The notes under the pieces are model-generated. The model saw only the letters and a program-made list of their open reading frames with translations, made no database searches and was not told the DNA's origin. A stretch of DNA of 64,000 nt from the NCBI RefSeq assembly GCF_014196615.1, contig NZ_JACIDY010000003.1, forward strand, positions 370,640-434,639. The letters run 5' to 3'. Source of the DNA: Novosphingobium fluoreni. GTDB taxonomy: Bacteria > Pseudomonadota > Alphaproteobacteria > Sphingomonadales > Sphingomonadaceae. How positions within the stretch are numbered: the first letter of the stretch is position 1; each line of letters opens with the position of its first letter. The position numbers and the translations under genes are program-made. Shown piece after piece: positions 8,107-17,742 of this stretch.

Positions 8107-10017
8107 TTAAACCTTCGTTGCCGGCGCCTGCGAAAGACGGCTCAGAGACCGGTCCAGCATCAGCAATTGCCATAATATCCGTGCGTTGTTGGCACGTCCC
8201 GCGACATGATCTTGTGCAAGCGCGCGAACCCTTCCGGCATCAAACCAGCCCGTCTGGCCTAGGGTCGTGCTATCGGCGATATCGTGCGCCGCACCCGCGA
8301 GCGGCCCGCGAAACCACGATTCGATCGGCGTGACGAAGCCCTGCTTCTGGCGGAACAGGATGTCTTCGGGCAGGTGGCCACGCATCGCGTGCTTCATCAG
8401 CCACTTGCCCTGCTGGCCTCGTATGCGCAGGTTTTCCGGCAGGGTCGCGGCGAATTCCAGCAGGCGGTGATCGAGCAGCGGCTCGCGCGCCTCCAGGCCC
8501 ACGGCCATGCTGGTGCGATCGACCTTGGTCAGGATATCGCCCGGCAGCCATATCTTCAGGTCGGCATATTGCGCCTGATCCAGCCCGGAACGCGCGGGAG
8601 CGTTGCGCATCGTCTCCAGCATCAGCCATTCGGCGCGATAATCACCGCGCAACCGCTGGAAGTCGGGCGAGTAGAGCCTGGCGCGGTGCTCGGGCGGCGT
8701 CACGCCGATGGCGCGCGCGTAGCCCTCTGCGCTATCCCCCGCCAGCGAGAGCAGCGTCGTCTTGGCCCGTAACGGGCGCGGCGCCCAGTCCGCCTTGGGG
8801 TAGATCGCACCCAGGGCGCCGAACACGGGGCCGCGCAAGGCCGCCGGCAAGAACGCGCGCAGGCGGTCCTCGCCATGCTGGAACAAATGGCGGCGATATC
8901 CGGCAAACGCCTCGTCCGCGCCATCGCCGGACAGTGCCACAGTCACCGTTTCGCGCGCCAATTGGCACACGCGCCATGTCGGCAAAGCGGAGGCATCGGC
9001 GAAAGGTTCGTCGAACATGGCGGCCAGGGCATCGACCGCCTGGAAATCATCGGGCGAAACCAGCCGCGCCCGGTGATCGGTGCGGAATTGTTCGGCGATA
9101 CGGCGAGCGTAGGCGCTTTCGTCCAGCGCGGCTACGTCGAAGCCGATCGAGCATGTCTTGACCGGCTGGCCGCTCGCCTCGGCCATCAGCGCGACGACGC
9201 TGGAGCTGTCCACCCCGCCCGACAGGAATGCGCCCAGCGGCACGTCCGCCACCATGCGCGAAGTCACCGCCTGGCGCAGCAGGTGCAGCAGTTCCGCCTC
9301 CAGATCCTGCTCTTTGCCCTTGCGGCGTTCGGCAAAGGAGATATCCCACCACTGGCGCGCGGCGGGCATCGGCTTGCCGCGTTCGACCAGCAGCGAATGC
9401 CCGGCGGCCAGCTTGCTCACGCCTTTCAGCATCGAGCGGGTATCGGGCACGTAGCCCCAGGCGAGGTAGTCCTCCACCGCCAGCGGATCGATGGTTCGGT
9501 CCAGCAGCGGATGGGCCAGCAGCGCCTTCAGTTCAGAAGCGAACGCCAGCGTGCCATCGCTCAGCGTCGCCAGGAACAAGGGCTTCACGCCCAGCCGATC
9601 GCGCGCGAGGAACAGGGTGCGCGCTTCCAGATCGTAGATCGCGAAGGCGAACATGCCGTGCAGCCGCGATAGGCAATCCGGCCCCCACTTCTCCCAGGCG
9701 GCCAGGATCACTTCGCTATCGCCGTCGGTGCGGAACCGCGCCCCGGACGCGCGCAGTTCTTCCCGCAGCTCGCGGAAATTGTAGATCTCGCCGTTGAAAA
9801 CGAGCATCGCTCGGCCATCGGCCGAAGCCATCGGCTGCGGCGACCCTGCGACGTCGATGATCGAGAGGCGGCGATGGCCCAGCGCGACACCCGGCGCGGT
9901 CCAGACGCCCTGCCCGTCCGGACCGCGATGGGCGATGGCGTCGCACATCCGCTCCAGCCGCGCCGGGTCCATCGGGCGGGCGTCGTTCAGATGGAAAAGA
10001 CCGGCAATACCGCACAT
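8107..10017 (-). CDS. XrtA-associated asparagine synthase-like amidotransferase
   Basis: A 636-residue class II glutamine amidotransferase. It starts MCGIAG, so Cys2 becomes the N-terminal nucleophile, and the FNGEIYNF stretch lies in the glutaminase domain. The synthetase domain carries the ATP-pyrophosphatase loop SGGVDSS near residue 255. The length and the position beside exosortase A match the amidotransferase 1 family of XrtA/PEP-CTERM loci, thought to amidate a sugar or uronic acid of the exopolysaccharide rather than make free asparagine. Met at 10017 is chosen over an upstream in-frame codon because processing must expose Cys2. It lies 5 nt after xrtA and is the last gene of the operon. 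Confidence 0.92.
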   Translation of the reverse strand: MCGIAGLFHLNDARPMDPARLERMCDAIAHRGPDGQGVWTAPGVALGHRRLSIIDVAGSPQPMASADGRAMLVFNGEIYNFRELREELRASGARFRTDGDSEVILAAWEKWGPDCLSRLHGMFAFAIYDLEARTLFLARDRLGVKPLFLATLSDGTLAFASELKALLAHPLLDRTIDPLAVEDYLAWGYVPDTRSMLKGVSKLAAGHSLLVERGKPMPAARQWWDISFAERRKGKEQDLEAELLHLLRQAVTSRMVADVPLGAFLSGGVDSSSVVALMAEASGQPVKTCSIGFDVAALDESAYARRIAEQFRTDHRARLVSPDDFQAVDALAAMFDEPFADASALPTWRVCQLARETVTVALSGDGADEAFAGYRRHLFQHGEDRLRAFLPAALRGPVFGALGAIYPKADWAPRPLRAKTTLLSLAGDSAEGYARAIGVTPPEHRARLYSPDFQRLRGDYRAEWLMLETMRNAPARSGLDQAQYADLKIWLPGDILTKVDRTSMAVGLEAREPLLDHRLLEFAATLPENLRIRGQQGKWLMKHAMRGHLPEDILFRQKQGFVTPIESWFRGPLAGAAHDIADSTTLGQTGWFDAGRVRALAQDHVAGRANNARILWQLLMLDRSLSRLSQAPATKV

Positions 10018-10022
10018 GGCCG

Positions 10023-11582
10023 TCAGCGCCCCTGGTTCATGCCGCCGAGCCGATCCATCCATGGACCCAGCGGACCGGCAGCGGATACGAAGGCGCGGAT
10101 CGCACCGGCGGCAGATTGCGCGGGGCGGTCTTCGGCGGACAGGATCAGCACCATGGTGGGCCGGGCCTGCAGCGTCATGCGATCGCGCATCGTGGCGAGC
10201 TTGAGGCGGGCGTTGCTGCCCGACAGCAGATCACCGCTGCGATACCAGGTCTGCGCCTCTCGCGCGACACGGCCCGCGCCCAGCAGACGCTCGCCATGGC
10301 CGCCGGCGATGGGCGCGGCGCTGGCCTGCCAGGACCAGTCGCTTTGCGGCATCAGCGCGCCCTGGCCATAGCCGCCCGCTTCCGCCCCGTCGCGCTGGCT
10401 GGCGTAAAGCGCGACGAACACGTCGACCCGCCGGCCCGATGCGTCGGCATAAGAGCCGAGGAGGCGGTGATCGGCCCCGCCCGCGCGCGGCTGCCACCAG
10501 ATGAGGGGCTCATAATCGACCCGGGTCCAGCCCGGAACGGCGGGAAGATCGATGGCGGGCGGCAGCGGCGCGGCCAACCGGTCCGCCGCGTGAGCCCAGC
10601 CCTGCACGGCGGCCAGGATCGCCACAGCGAGGACGATCACCCAGGGGCCGGTGCGCAGCGCGCTCAGCCGGGTCAGCCACGGTGTTGCCTCAATCGCGGC
10701 GGCGTCGATCATCGGATCGTCGACTGGCCGGTCGAAGAAGCGCCACGAAACCGCAACGATCACGCCGATCACGACCGCGAAGAACACCCAGCCATAGACG
10801 ATATGGTCGAACCCGGCAGCGGCGGCTGCTCCGACGAACTGGGCGGCGAAGATCGTGCCCCAGGCGCGGATGCCGTTGGCGATAATCGGCACGACCACGC
10901 AGGCCACCATCAGCGCCGCGCGCCTCCGATTGCTGACGAAGCAGACGTTCGCCATCAGCGTGCCGAACGCGATCATCGCGATCAGGAACTTCACGCCCGA
11001 GCAAGCCTCCGCCACTTCGAACAGTCCGGCAGGCGTGGTGATGAACACGCCGTCAACCTGCGCCGGAATGCCGCTCAGGTGAACCAGTGCGATGGTGATA
11101 TGCGCGGTTATGGTCTGCAGCAGTGTCACCAGTTCCTCTCCGCACGGGATCAGGAACACCATGTAGAACAAAGGAAACAGCAGCCCGGCGGTGACGCGCG
11201 GCCCCATCAGCAGCGGCACCAGCGACGCGCCGAGCGCGACGACGCCCGCTTGGCGCGTCAGGTCTAAGCCGGAGATCGCACCCGACAGCCAGATCAGCGC
11301 CGCCCCCGCGAAAGGGATCAGCCCCGGCCACCATAGCGCCGGCTCCAGCTTGGCGATTTCCACACGCCGCTGCCAAACCAGCCAGCCGATGATCGCCGGC
11401 ACCAGCAGGATGTGGTTGTAAGTGGAGATATCCCACCACTGCCGCACCATCGCCGCGCAATCGGCGGCGAAAAGGATCATCAGGGACAGCGTGGCCAGGG
11501 CCAAGCGCAGCACGGCGGTGCGCCACGCGGGAGACAGGGCCTGCCAGGCGCGCGGCGGGGCCGGCAAGGCTTCAGGCCGCAT
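10023..11582 (-). CDS. xrtA: Exosortase A fused to an EpsI domain
   Basis: A 519-residue polytopic inner-membrane protein. The transpeptidase-like triad is visible: Cys194 in AEACSGVK, Arg239 in NGIRAWG and His260 in FDHIVYGW. Exosortases cleave PEP-CTERM sorting signals and are thought to transfer the protein to a surface acceptor. After about residue 300 the protein continues as a soluble EpsI-type domain (PAVPGWTRV..., with an LLGSY stretch), the standard XrtA fusion. The ATG at 11582 overlaps the end of the glycosyltransferase gene by 11 nt; longer frames run into that gene. Cotranscribed with the whole EPS operon. Confidence 0.95.
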   Translation of the reverse strand: MRPEALPAPPRAWQALSPAWRTAVLRLALATLSLMILFAADCAAMVRQWWDISTYNHILLVPAIIGWLVWQRRVEIAKLEPALWWPGLIPFAGAALIWLSGAISGLDLTRQAGVVALGASLVPLLMGPRVTAGLLFPLFYMVFLIPCGEELVTLLQTITAHITIALVHLSGIPAQVDGVFITTPAGLFEVAEACSGVKFLIAMIAFGTLMANVCFVSNRRRAALMVACVVVPIIANGIRAWGTIFAAQFVGAAAAAGFDHIVYGWVFFAVVIGVIVAVSWRFFDRPVDDPMIDAAAIEATPWLTRLSALRTGPWVIVLAVAILAAVQGWAHAADRLAAPLPPAIDLPAVPGWTRVDYEPLIWWQPRAGGADHRLLGSYADASGRRVDVFVALYASQRDGAEAGGYGQGALMPQSDWSWQASAAPIAGGHGERLLGAGRVAREAQTWYRSGDLLSGSNARLKLATMRDRMTLQARPTMVLILSAEDRPAQSAAGAIRAFVSAAGPLGPWMDRLGGMNQGR

Positions 11583-12813
11583 CGCGTGCGTTTCCCGCTG
11601 CCACGCCCAGCAACGAATCGAGCGGGGCGAGCGCAGCAGGCCAGCTGGCCTTTTCCACGACGAACCGGCGAGCGGCTTCGCCCATGGCGGCAGCGGCATT
11701 GCGGTTTTCCAGCAGCTTCAGGCAAGCCGCGACTAGCGCGTCATCATCTGCGCCTTGCAGCCATTCGGTGCCGTCTTGCGCCGGGATGCCGGTCGCAGCT
11801 TCTGGCGAAAGCACCACCGGCAGCGCCATGGCCATCGCCTCCAGCACCTTGTTCTGCACGCCGCGCGCGATCTCCAGCGGCACCAGCGCCAGGTCGCAAC
11901 CGGCGAGCCACGGGCGGACATCGGGGACGCGGCCCCAGACATGGACGCCGTGCCGACCGGACAAGGCCGTCAGCGCGGGCGCGGGATTGCGGCCGACGAT
12001 GTGCAAGCTTGCGTCTGGATGCACCGCCCGGATGCGCGGGAGCAGCCGCTGCGCCGCGCGCAGGCAGGCATCGATGTTGGGCGCATAGTCCATCTGCCCG
12101 GTGAAGATCAGGCGCGGGCCGGTGAACCGGGCCAGCTGCGGTTCGGCTTCGACCCGGGCGGGATCGAAAGTATCGCTATCGATGCCGTTGCCCAAGGTGC
12201 GCACGTCCACCCCGGCGGCGGGAGGATAAGGCGCAGGCAATCGAGCGCGAAACAGCGCGGCTTCCGCGTCGCTGATCAGCAGGTTGGTGTCAGCCTGGGC
12301 GGCAAAACGCCCTTCTTCCGCCTGCAACAGCCGCGCCTCGCGCTGCTGAGCCCAGCCCTTCACCCCGCCATCGCGCGCAGCGTAAGCCTGAAACTTGGCC
12401 GAATCCACATCGACGAAATCGGCGATGAGACGGCCCCGGAAATTCTCCGGCACATACTGCCCCATCTGGCCCGAGAAGACGTAGATCGTGGAGATCGGGC
12501 GCGTCGCCAATATCTTGCAGACATAACGTGCCAGCGTGCCTGAACGAAACGCCGTCAGGCTGATAGGCTGGCCGGTCACCATCGCCTCGGCGGCGGCCAG
12601 CGGCAGCGGCTTAGAGCGGCGCACCAGGCAGTGGCTTGCCGCCATCGCCGCCAGTTCCGGCTCGGCGGCGAAGTCCAGCGCATCATCGGCGAACGTGGCG
12701 ACGTGGACCGGCGCGCGCGCCGCCAGATGCTTCAAGACGTGGTGCGAGCGGATCTTGTCGCCGCGATCCGGTGGAAACGGGATGCGGTGCGCGATGAACA
12801 GGATTTCGGACAC
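11572..12813 (-). CDS. XrtA-associated family 4-type glycosyltransferase
   Basis: A 413-residue GT-B glycosyltransferase. The N-terminus IAHRIPFPPDRGDKIRS is the hallmark of the sugar transferase family found with PEP-CTERM/XrtA loci. The C-terminal nucleotide-sugar domain has a FTGQMDYAPN segment and ARGVQNKVLEAMAMALPVV, whose Glu residues contact the donor. It probably adds one sugar to the lipid-linked EPS repeat on the cytoplasmic face. The start is GTG at 12813, touching the femAB stop at 12814. It is the only obvious glycosyltransferase in the operon. Confidence 0.92.
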   Translation of the reverse strand: MSEILFIAHRIPFPPDRGDKIRSHHVLKHLAARAPVHVATFADDALDFAAEPELAAMAASHCLVRRSKPLPLAAAEAMVTGQPISLTAFRSGTLARYVCKILATRPISTIYVFSGQMGQYVPENFRGRLIADFVDVDSAKFQAYAARDGGVKGWAQQREARLLQAEEGRFAAQADTNLLISDAEAALFRARLPAPYPPAAGVDVRTLGNGIDSDTFDPARVEAEPQLARFTGPRLIFTGQMDYAPNIDACLRAAQRLLPRIRAVHPDASLHIVGRNPAPALTALSGRHGVHVWGRVPDVRPWLAGCDLALVPLEIARGVQNKVLEAMAMALPVVLSPEAATGIPAQDGTEWLQGADDDALVAACLKLLENRNAAAAMGEAARRFVVEKASWPAALAPLDSLLGVAAGNARDAA

Positions 12814-13893
12814 TCAGCCCAATCCCCGCGCGATCCATGGCCCCAGCCGGTTGGCGACAGGCAGCGGCAGCTTTTGCCACAGCGCAATCTGTGCCCGGTG
12901 CTTGGCGCTGGTGGGATCGGCATCGCGCGTGTCACTGCCGGGCGCGGTCCACACCGCATAGCTCAGCGGCTCGGGCTCGAACCCCCAGTTGCGCTTGAAG
13001 TGATAAGCGCCGCTGTTGGTCTTGGAGCGTCCGAAGTCGAACCGGTCGCACCCGCGCCGCCGCGCGTGGAGCATCAGCTCGTAATACATCCGATCGTTGG
13101 CGCGCAGGCGTCGCGCGTCCCAGGTGCCGCCGCCCCAATAGGGCATCACCGCGCCGCGCCAGTAAAGCGAGAGCACACTGGCGACGGGCCGCCCTTCATG
13201 GCGCACGGTCAGGATGTCCACCGCATCGCCAAAGCCATCCAGCACCGCTTCGAACAGCGCGCGGGGAAACACCGGGGTGCCCAGGTTGCGCACGCTCTCG
13301 GCATAGACGGCGTAGTGCGCAGCGCGATCTTCAGGTGCCGTGCCCACTGTCACGGCGAAATCATTGGCAAGGCTCTTGCGCACTTCGGCGCGTTGCTTGC
13401 GCGGGATGGCGGTCAACTGCACATCGTCATCGGTGGCAAGCGGGCGGACGAAGCCACAGTGCGATTGCGTGCGCAGCGCCCAGCCCTGCCGCGCATCGCT
13501 GACAGGCCCACCGCGCAGCTCGATGGTGGGGCAGGAATGGCTTTGCGCCAGGCTCTCCGCCGCAGCCAGAAGCGCGGTGCCGTCCTCGCCGTCCGAAAGG
13601 AGCAGGCCGCCGTCGACGGCAAAACCGGTGGAAGCGAGTAGGCGACCGAAGATCGGCGAGTGAATTTCGTTCAAGGGGAGCAGGCCGATGATCGCGCCTG
13701 CACCTCGCTCTGCCAACAGTACCAGCGCCTTGTTGCCGGTGCCCCGCTCCACCGCCGCGATCCAGGCGGGCAGGTGAAACGGCGTGCCTTGCGGATGACC
13801 GGCCACATAGCGTTCGATCGCGCCGCGTTCGTCGGGATCGCGCAGGTCCGCCAGCCGCACTGTGGTCCGGACAGGCGCGAAGGGGGCGTTCAT
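12814..13893 (-). CDS. FemAB-family protein of the XrtA locus
   Basis: A 359-residue double-GNAT (FemAB-like) protein. Features seen are LPAWIAAVERGTG, a central RKQRAEVRKSL stretch, and the C-terminal FDFGRSKTNSGAYHFKRNWGFEPEPLSY, which is diagnostic of the FemAB family tied to PEP-CTERM systems. Relatives use aminoacyl-tRNA to add amino acids to peptidoglycan precursors; here the acceptor is probably an EPS sugar or a surface component (inference). The ATG at 13893 overlaps the deacetylase stop by 4 nt. Confidence 0.9.
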   Translation of the reverse strand: MNAPFAPVRTTVRLADLRDPDERGAIERYVAGHPQGTPFHLPAWIAAVERGTGNKALVLLAERGAGAIIGLLPLNEIHSPIFGRLLASTGFAVDGGLLLSDGEDGTALLAAAESLAQSHSCPTIELRGGPVSDARQGWALRTQSHCGFVRPLATDDDVQLTAIPRKQRAEVRKSLANDFAVTVGTAPEDRAAHYAVYAESVRNLGTPVFPRALFEAVLDGFGDAVDILTVRHEGRPVASVLSLYWRGAVMPYWGGGTWDARRLRANDRMYYELMLHARRRGCDRFDFGRSKTNSGAYHFKRNWGFEPEPLSYAVWTAPGSDTRDADPTSAKHRAQIALWQKLPLPVANRLGPWIARGLG

Positions 13894-14786
13894 GCCGCCA
13901 GCGCCACCGCGTGTGACGCCTCGCGCACCGCGATCGCATCCATGCGGCCCCACGCGAAATCGCCGACCAGATGGCGCAGCTTGGCGGCCATGACATCAAG
14001 GTTGGTATAATGGCGCAGGCGCGAGCGCATCGGGGCATTCTCAACACGGGGCTGATCGGGATCGATTTCCCAAGGGTGGAAATAGAACACGGCGGGTCGC
14101 CCTTCGCCGTTCACTTGCCGGATCGCCCAGCGCGAGAACGCATAGGGCAGCACGCGGAAGAAGCCACCGCCGCCCGCCGCCAGGCGCCGCCCGGCAAGCA
14201 TGGCGGTCGTCACCGGAATCTCCACGAAATCGTGCCCGGCAACCGGGTGGAAAGCGAAGCGCGGCGCTTCGCGCCAGCCGTAGTGATCGTGCGCGATCGG
14301 CGCGACGCTGGAGGAATAGGCATAGCCTTGCGCCGCCAGTTCCTCATGCGCCCAAGGGGTGCGGGCGTCGATCGAGAAGCTGGGCGCGCGATAGCCGGTC
14401 ACCGCCTCGCCCGCCGCATCCTCGATCGCGCGGCGGCTGACCGCCAAGTCCTGCCCGAACGTGGCGCGGTCCATGCGGAACACGCGCTGGTGATCCCAGC
14501 CGTGGCTGGCGATCTCATGACCCTGCGCCACGATGCGGCGGATCAGCGCGGGATGGCGCTGCGCCACCCAGCCCAGCGTGAAGAACGTGCCTTTGACGCC
14601 CGCATCGTCGAACAGCGCCAGGATAGCGTCGCAATTGTGCTCGACCCGGCTCTTCAGGCCTTCCCAGTCCTCACGCTTGATCACCGTCTCGAACGCGCCG
14701 ACCTGAAACCAGTCCTCGACATCGACCGACAGGCCGTTGATGACTGCACCACCCACTGGACCACCCGCTGGGGCACGCGATGACAT
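13890..14786 (-). CDS. XrtA-associated polysaccharide deacetylase
   Basis: A 298-residue NodB-fold deacetylase. NGLSVDVEDWFQVGAF (residues 17-32) supplies the catalytic Asp, and EIASHGWDHQRVF supplies the metal-binding His pair. YRAPSFSID is the third NodB motif. No signal peptide is seen, so it probably acts in the cytoplasm on EPS intermediates or is exported another way. The Met at 14786 has GGGAG ~11 nt upstream and is preferred to a frame opening at 14828, which would overlap the ATPase gene. The match to the PEP-CTERM deacetylase family is strong. Confidence 0.92.
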   Translation of the reverse strand: MSSRAPAGGPVGGAVINGLSVDVEDWFQVGAFETVIKREDWEGLKSRVEHNCDAILALFDDAGVKGTFFTLGWVAQRHPALIRRIVAQGHEIASHGWDHQRVFRMDRATFGQDLAVSRRAIEDAAGEAVTGYRAPSFSIDARTPWAHEELAAQGYAYSSSVAPIAHDHYGWREAPRFAFHPVAGHDFVEIPVTTAMLAGRRLAAGGGGFFRVLPYAFSRWAIRQVNGEGRPAVFYFHPWEIDPDQPRVENAPMRSRLRHYTNLDVMAAKLRHLVGDFAWGRMDAIAVREASHAVALAA

Positions 14787-14805
14787 CGGTCTAGCTCCCG
14801 GATGC

Positions 14806-15993
14806 TCAGGCAGCGGCGCGGCCGGCATCGCCGCTTTCGATCCACTCGATGATCATCGTCAGCGTGTGGCGGATCGTGCGGTCCTGCTCGGACAAGCGGG
14901 CGTTGAGCGCCTCGATCTGCTGGTCGATCGCGGTGAGCAGCTCGGCATGGGCGGCCTGGCGGCTTTCCTCGCGCTCCTCGACCGTGTTGGCCAGTTCGAC
15001 CACGGCGTGCTGCAATTCCTGGATCTGGGCGTCACGCTCGGCAATGGCCGCCTCGAACGCGGCCGTGGCGGCGGCGATGGCGCTTTCATGCTCCTGCGCG
15101 GTGGATGCCGGGGCGAAGGCCGTACCCGTAACGCCCGCCGGCTCTATGCGCGCAGGCTGGGGTGAAACCAGCGTGATCGTGCCGTCCTCGTTCAGATCGC
15201 CCAGCACCTGGGCCAGCATGGCGACGTCGATGTGCTGGCGCTGTTCCACCGCGCCCAGCAGCAGCAGGCGATTGAGCACCTGGTTTATACGGCGGGGAAT
15301 GCCGGCGGTGGCGGAATGCAGTTCCACGAACAGGCGCTCATCGAAGCTGGGCTTGCCGGTCCAGCCCGACCGCGTCATGCGATGCTCGATATAAGGCTGA
15401 ACTTCGTCCGGCTGCATCGCCTCCAGATGGTGAGTGGCGATCACGCGCTGGCGCAACTGCTCCAGCTCGGGGCTGTCCAGCAGCAGGCCGCGAAACTCCG
15501 GCTGGCCCAGCAGCAGGGTCTGCAACAGCGGGTGAGAGCCCAGCTGGAAGTTGGAGAGCATCCGCAGCTCTTCCAGCGCGCCGATCTCAAGGTTCTGCGA
15601 TTCGTCCACGATCAGCAGGCAGCGGCGGCCCGCGCGGGCCTCGTCCTGCAGGAACTGCTCGATCATGCCCAGCGCGCTGGCCTTGTCATGCCCTTCCACT
15701 TCCAGCCCGAAGGCGTGGGCGATGACGTGGACGATCTCCTCACCGTCCAGCGCGCTTGTGACGATGTGCGCGGCGGTCAGCCGCTCCGGGTCGATCGTCG
15801 CCATCAGGTGCGCCACCAGCGTGGACTTGCCCGCGCCCACTTCGCCGGTGATCACCACGAAGCCCTCACCCTGCGCCAGGCCATAGCCCAAGTAGGACAG
15901 CGCCTTGCGATGCGTCAGGCTCTCGAAATAGAACGCCGGATCGGGGGTGAGCTGGAACGGCCTTGAGGTCAGCCCGTAGAAATCATCGAACAT
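14806..15993 (-). CDS. XrtA-associated secretion ATPase (ExeA/GspA-like AAA)
   Basis: A 395-residue AAA ATPase. The start MFDDFYGLTSRPFQLTPDP is typical of the PEP-CTERM-locus ATPase family. Walker A GEVGAGKST is at residues 50-58 and Walker B CLLIVDESQNL near 124-134. After ~residue 285 the protein becomes Ala/Glu-rich with heptad-like spacing (~300-375), a probable coiled coil. Related ExeA/GspA proteins help insert secretion components into the envelope; the role in EPS export is inferred. It is followed closely by the deacetylase gene. Confidence 0.92.
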   Translation of the reverse strand: MFDDFYGLTSRPFQLTPDPAFYFESLTHRKALSYLGYGLAQGEGFVVITGEVGAGKSTLVAHLMATIDPERLTAAHIVTSALDGEEIVHVIAHAFGLEVEGHDKASALGMIEQFLQDEARAGRRCLLIVDESQNLEIGALEELRMLSNFQLGSHPLLQTLLLGQPEFRGLLLDSPELEQLRQRVIATHHLEAMQPDEVQPYIEHRMTRSGWTGKPSFDERLFVELHSATAGIPRRINQVLNRLLLLGAVEQRQHIDVAMLAQVLGDLNEDGTITLVSPQPARIEPAGVTGTAFAPASTAQEHESAIAAATAAFEAAIAERDAQIQELQHAVVELANTVEEREESRQAAHAELLTAIDQQIEALNARLSEQDRTIRHTLTMIIEWIESGDAGRAAA

Positions 15994-16014
15994 CGTCTTT
16001 GTCTCCTTGGGCGA

Positions 16015-17742
16015 TCAGAAGCTGTAACGCATGCCGACCAGCGCCGATGCCGTCCAGACATCGTCCAGCGGCGCGGGCTGCAGCGAGCCATCGATGCCCA
16101 CTGCGGCGGTCGCGCGCAAGCGGGCGGTGAGCAGGCGGTAGTAGCTGGCCGATGCGCCCACGCTGGTGATGTCGGTCAACAACAGGTCATCGCTCTTCAG
16201 CCATTGCGCGTAGGCATTGGTGGCCCAGCCGGATTGCGGATCGATCCGCCCGCCAAGATAGGCCGCCAGCCAGTAATTCTCGTCCACCACGCCGTTGGCC
16301 TGCGCCAGCACGGTGCCGCGCGCGGCGATGAAGCGGCGGCGATCATACCCGGCGCCAAGGCCGGCGTTCAACGCGCCCAGCTTGATAGAGTAGCTGGCGG
16401 CGATCCCGCGTGCCCGGAACGTGGCTGACCGGATCGAACCGAGCGCACCGGCCAGGCAGCTGTTGCCGTTCAAGGAGGATACGCAGCCGCGCAGTTCGCC
16501 CGAAACCGGATCGCGCACCGCTTCGAAATCATCGGGCAACTGGTCCAGCAGGCGCGTCACCTGTCCGCCGAAGCCCGCCACGTTGTCATACACCGCCACG
16601 CTCAGCGCGCTGCGATCGTTGGGCGCATAGGTCAGCGTGCCGTTGAAGCTGGTAGAGCCATAGCGGCGGCCGATATGCGCGGTCAGCGAGGTGCGGCGGC
16701 TGGGGCGCCACATCACGCCCACGTCCCAGATCAGGCCGTCCACGTCGTAGGCGATCTGGCGCGGGGCGCTGTCATCGGTGACGTAGCGGCCATTGCGGAT
16801 CACCGGGCGGCCCGCAGCATCGCGCACCGCATCCCGGCTGGAGATCTGCACGTTTTCATACCCCAACGCGCCCGTCGCCTGCAGGTTGGGGTTGATCGGC
16901 ACGGTCACGATGCCGCGCACTTGCGCGTCGCGCACGCGCTGATCGAGGTTGGAGATATCCTCTTGATAAAAGCTGCCCGCCGCACCGATCCCCACCGGCA
17001 GCGCGGTGCCCGGCGCCATCATCGCCGAAACGTCGGCGATCTGGACCACGCTCTTGTCGAACACGTCGAACGCGCCCAGCGTGGCGTTGTCGAAATTGCG
17101 GTCCTGATCCACCTTGGTGAAGCCCGCGCGATAATTGGCGCTGACGCCGACATCGCCCACCTGCGTGGCGTAGGACGGCCCGGCATAGACCGAGTACAGC
17201 TTGGTCGTGCCCTGATCCACGCCGCGTCCGCCAAAGCCCAGCCCGCCGCGATCGCCGCTGGCGCGCGTTGCCAACGCACCGCCCTGCACGGTCAGGCCAG
17301 GGGCCAGCGTGGTATAGCCGTTGACGACGCCGCTGATGGTATCGCCATCGCCCGCGCGCTTGCCCCAGCCGAAGTGATGCTCATAGCGGACCGAAGCCGC
17401 CACCGCGTTGCGCCGCCCGGCGACGACCGCATCCACGCCGGCCACCACCTGGGTGTAGGTCAGCACGTCACTGCCGGGAGAAATCTCGGCATTCACGATC
17501 TGGTTCAGCTCGACATAGGGGATGACGACCACTTGCTTGCCGCCGCCACGCCCGTTGCGCCCGCTGCCGCCACGCGGCGCCTTGGCGGACGAGCCGCTGT
17601 CACCGGGCGCATCGGCTCCCGGCCCGTCACCGCCGGTGCCGCTGACATCACCATAGCCGATCGATTGCGCCTGGGCGGCAATCGGCAGCATCAGCGCGGC
17701 CATGGCGGCCGAAACCAGAAGGGGGCGGGCCATCGGGGTCAT
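16015..17742 (-). CDS. XrtA-associated outer-membrane beta-barrel protein
   Basis: 575 residues. A signal peptide (MARPLLVSAAMAALMLP... with AQA cleavage near residue 25) is followed by a Gly/Asp/Ser linker and long stretches of alternating amphipathic strands, ending in GMRYSF. The terminal Phe is the classic outer-membrane C-terminus. It matches the hypothetical outer-membrane protein family of PEP-CTERM loci, probably the channel or anchor for EPS release. The ATG at 17742 overlaps the kinase stop (ATGA). Longer frames upstream run antisense-like through the kinase gene and are rejected. Confidence 0.88.
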   Translation of the reverse strand: MTPMARPLLVSAAMAALMLPIAAQAQSIGYGDVSGTGGDGPGADAPGDSGSSAKAPRGGSGRNGRGGGKQVVVIPYVELNQIVNAEISPGSDVLTYTQVVAGVDAVVAGRRNAVAASVRYEHHFGWGKRAGDGDTISGVVNGYTTLAPGLTVQGGALATRASGDRGGLGFGGRGVDQGTTKLYSVYAGPSYATQVGDVGVSANYRAGFTKVDQDRNFDNATLGAFDVFDKSVVQIADVSAMMAPGTALPVGIGAAGSFYQEDISNLDQRVRDAQVRGIVTVPINPNLQATGALGYENVQISSRDAVRDAAGRPVIRNGRYVTDDSAPRQIAYDVDGLIWDVGVMWRPSRRTSLTAHIGRRYGSTSFNGTLTYAPNDRSALSVAVYDNVAGFGGQVTRLLDQLPDDFEAVRDPVSGELRGCVSSLNGNSCLAGALGSIRSATFRARGIAASYSIKLGALNAGLGAGYDRRRFIAARGTVLAQANGVVDENYWLAAYLGGRIDPQSGWATNAYAQWLKSDDLLLTDITSVGASASYYRLLTARLRATAAVGIDGSLQPAPLDDVWTASALVGMRYSF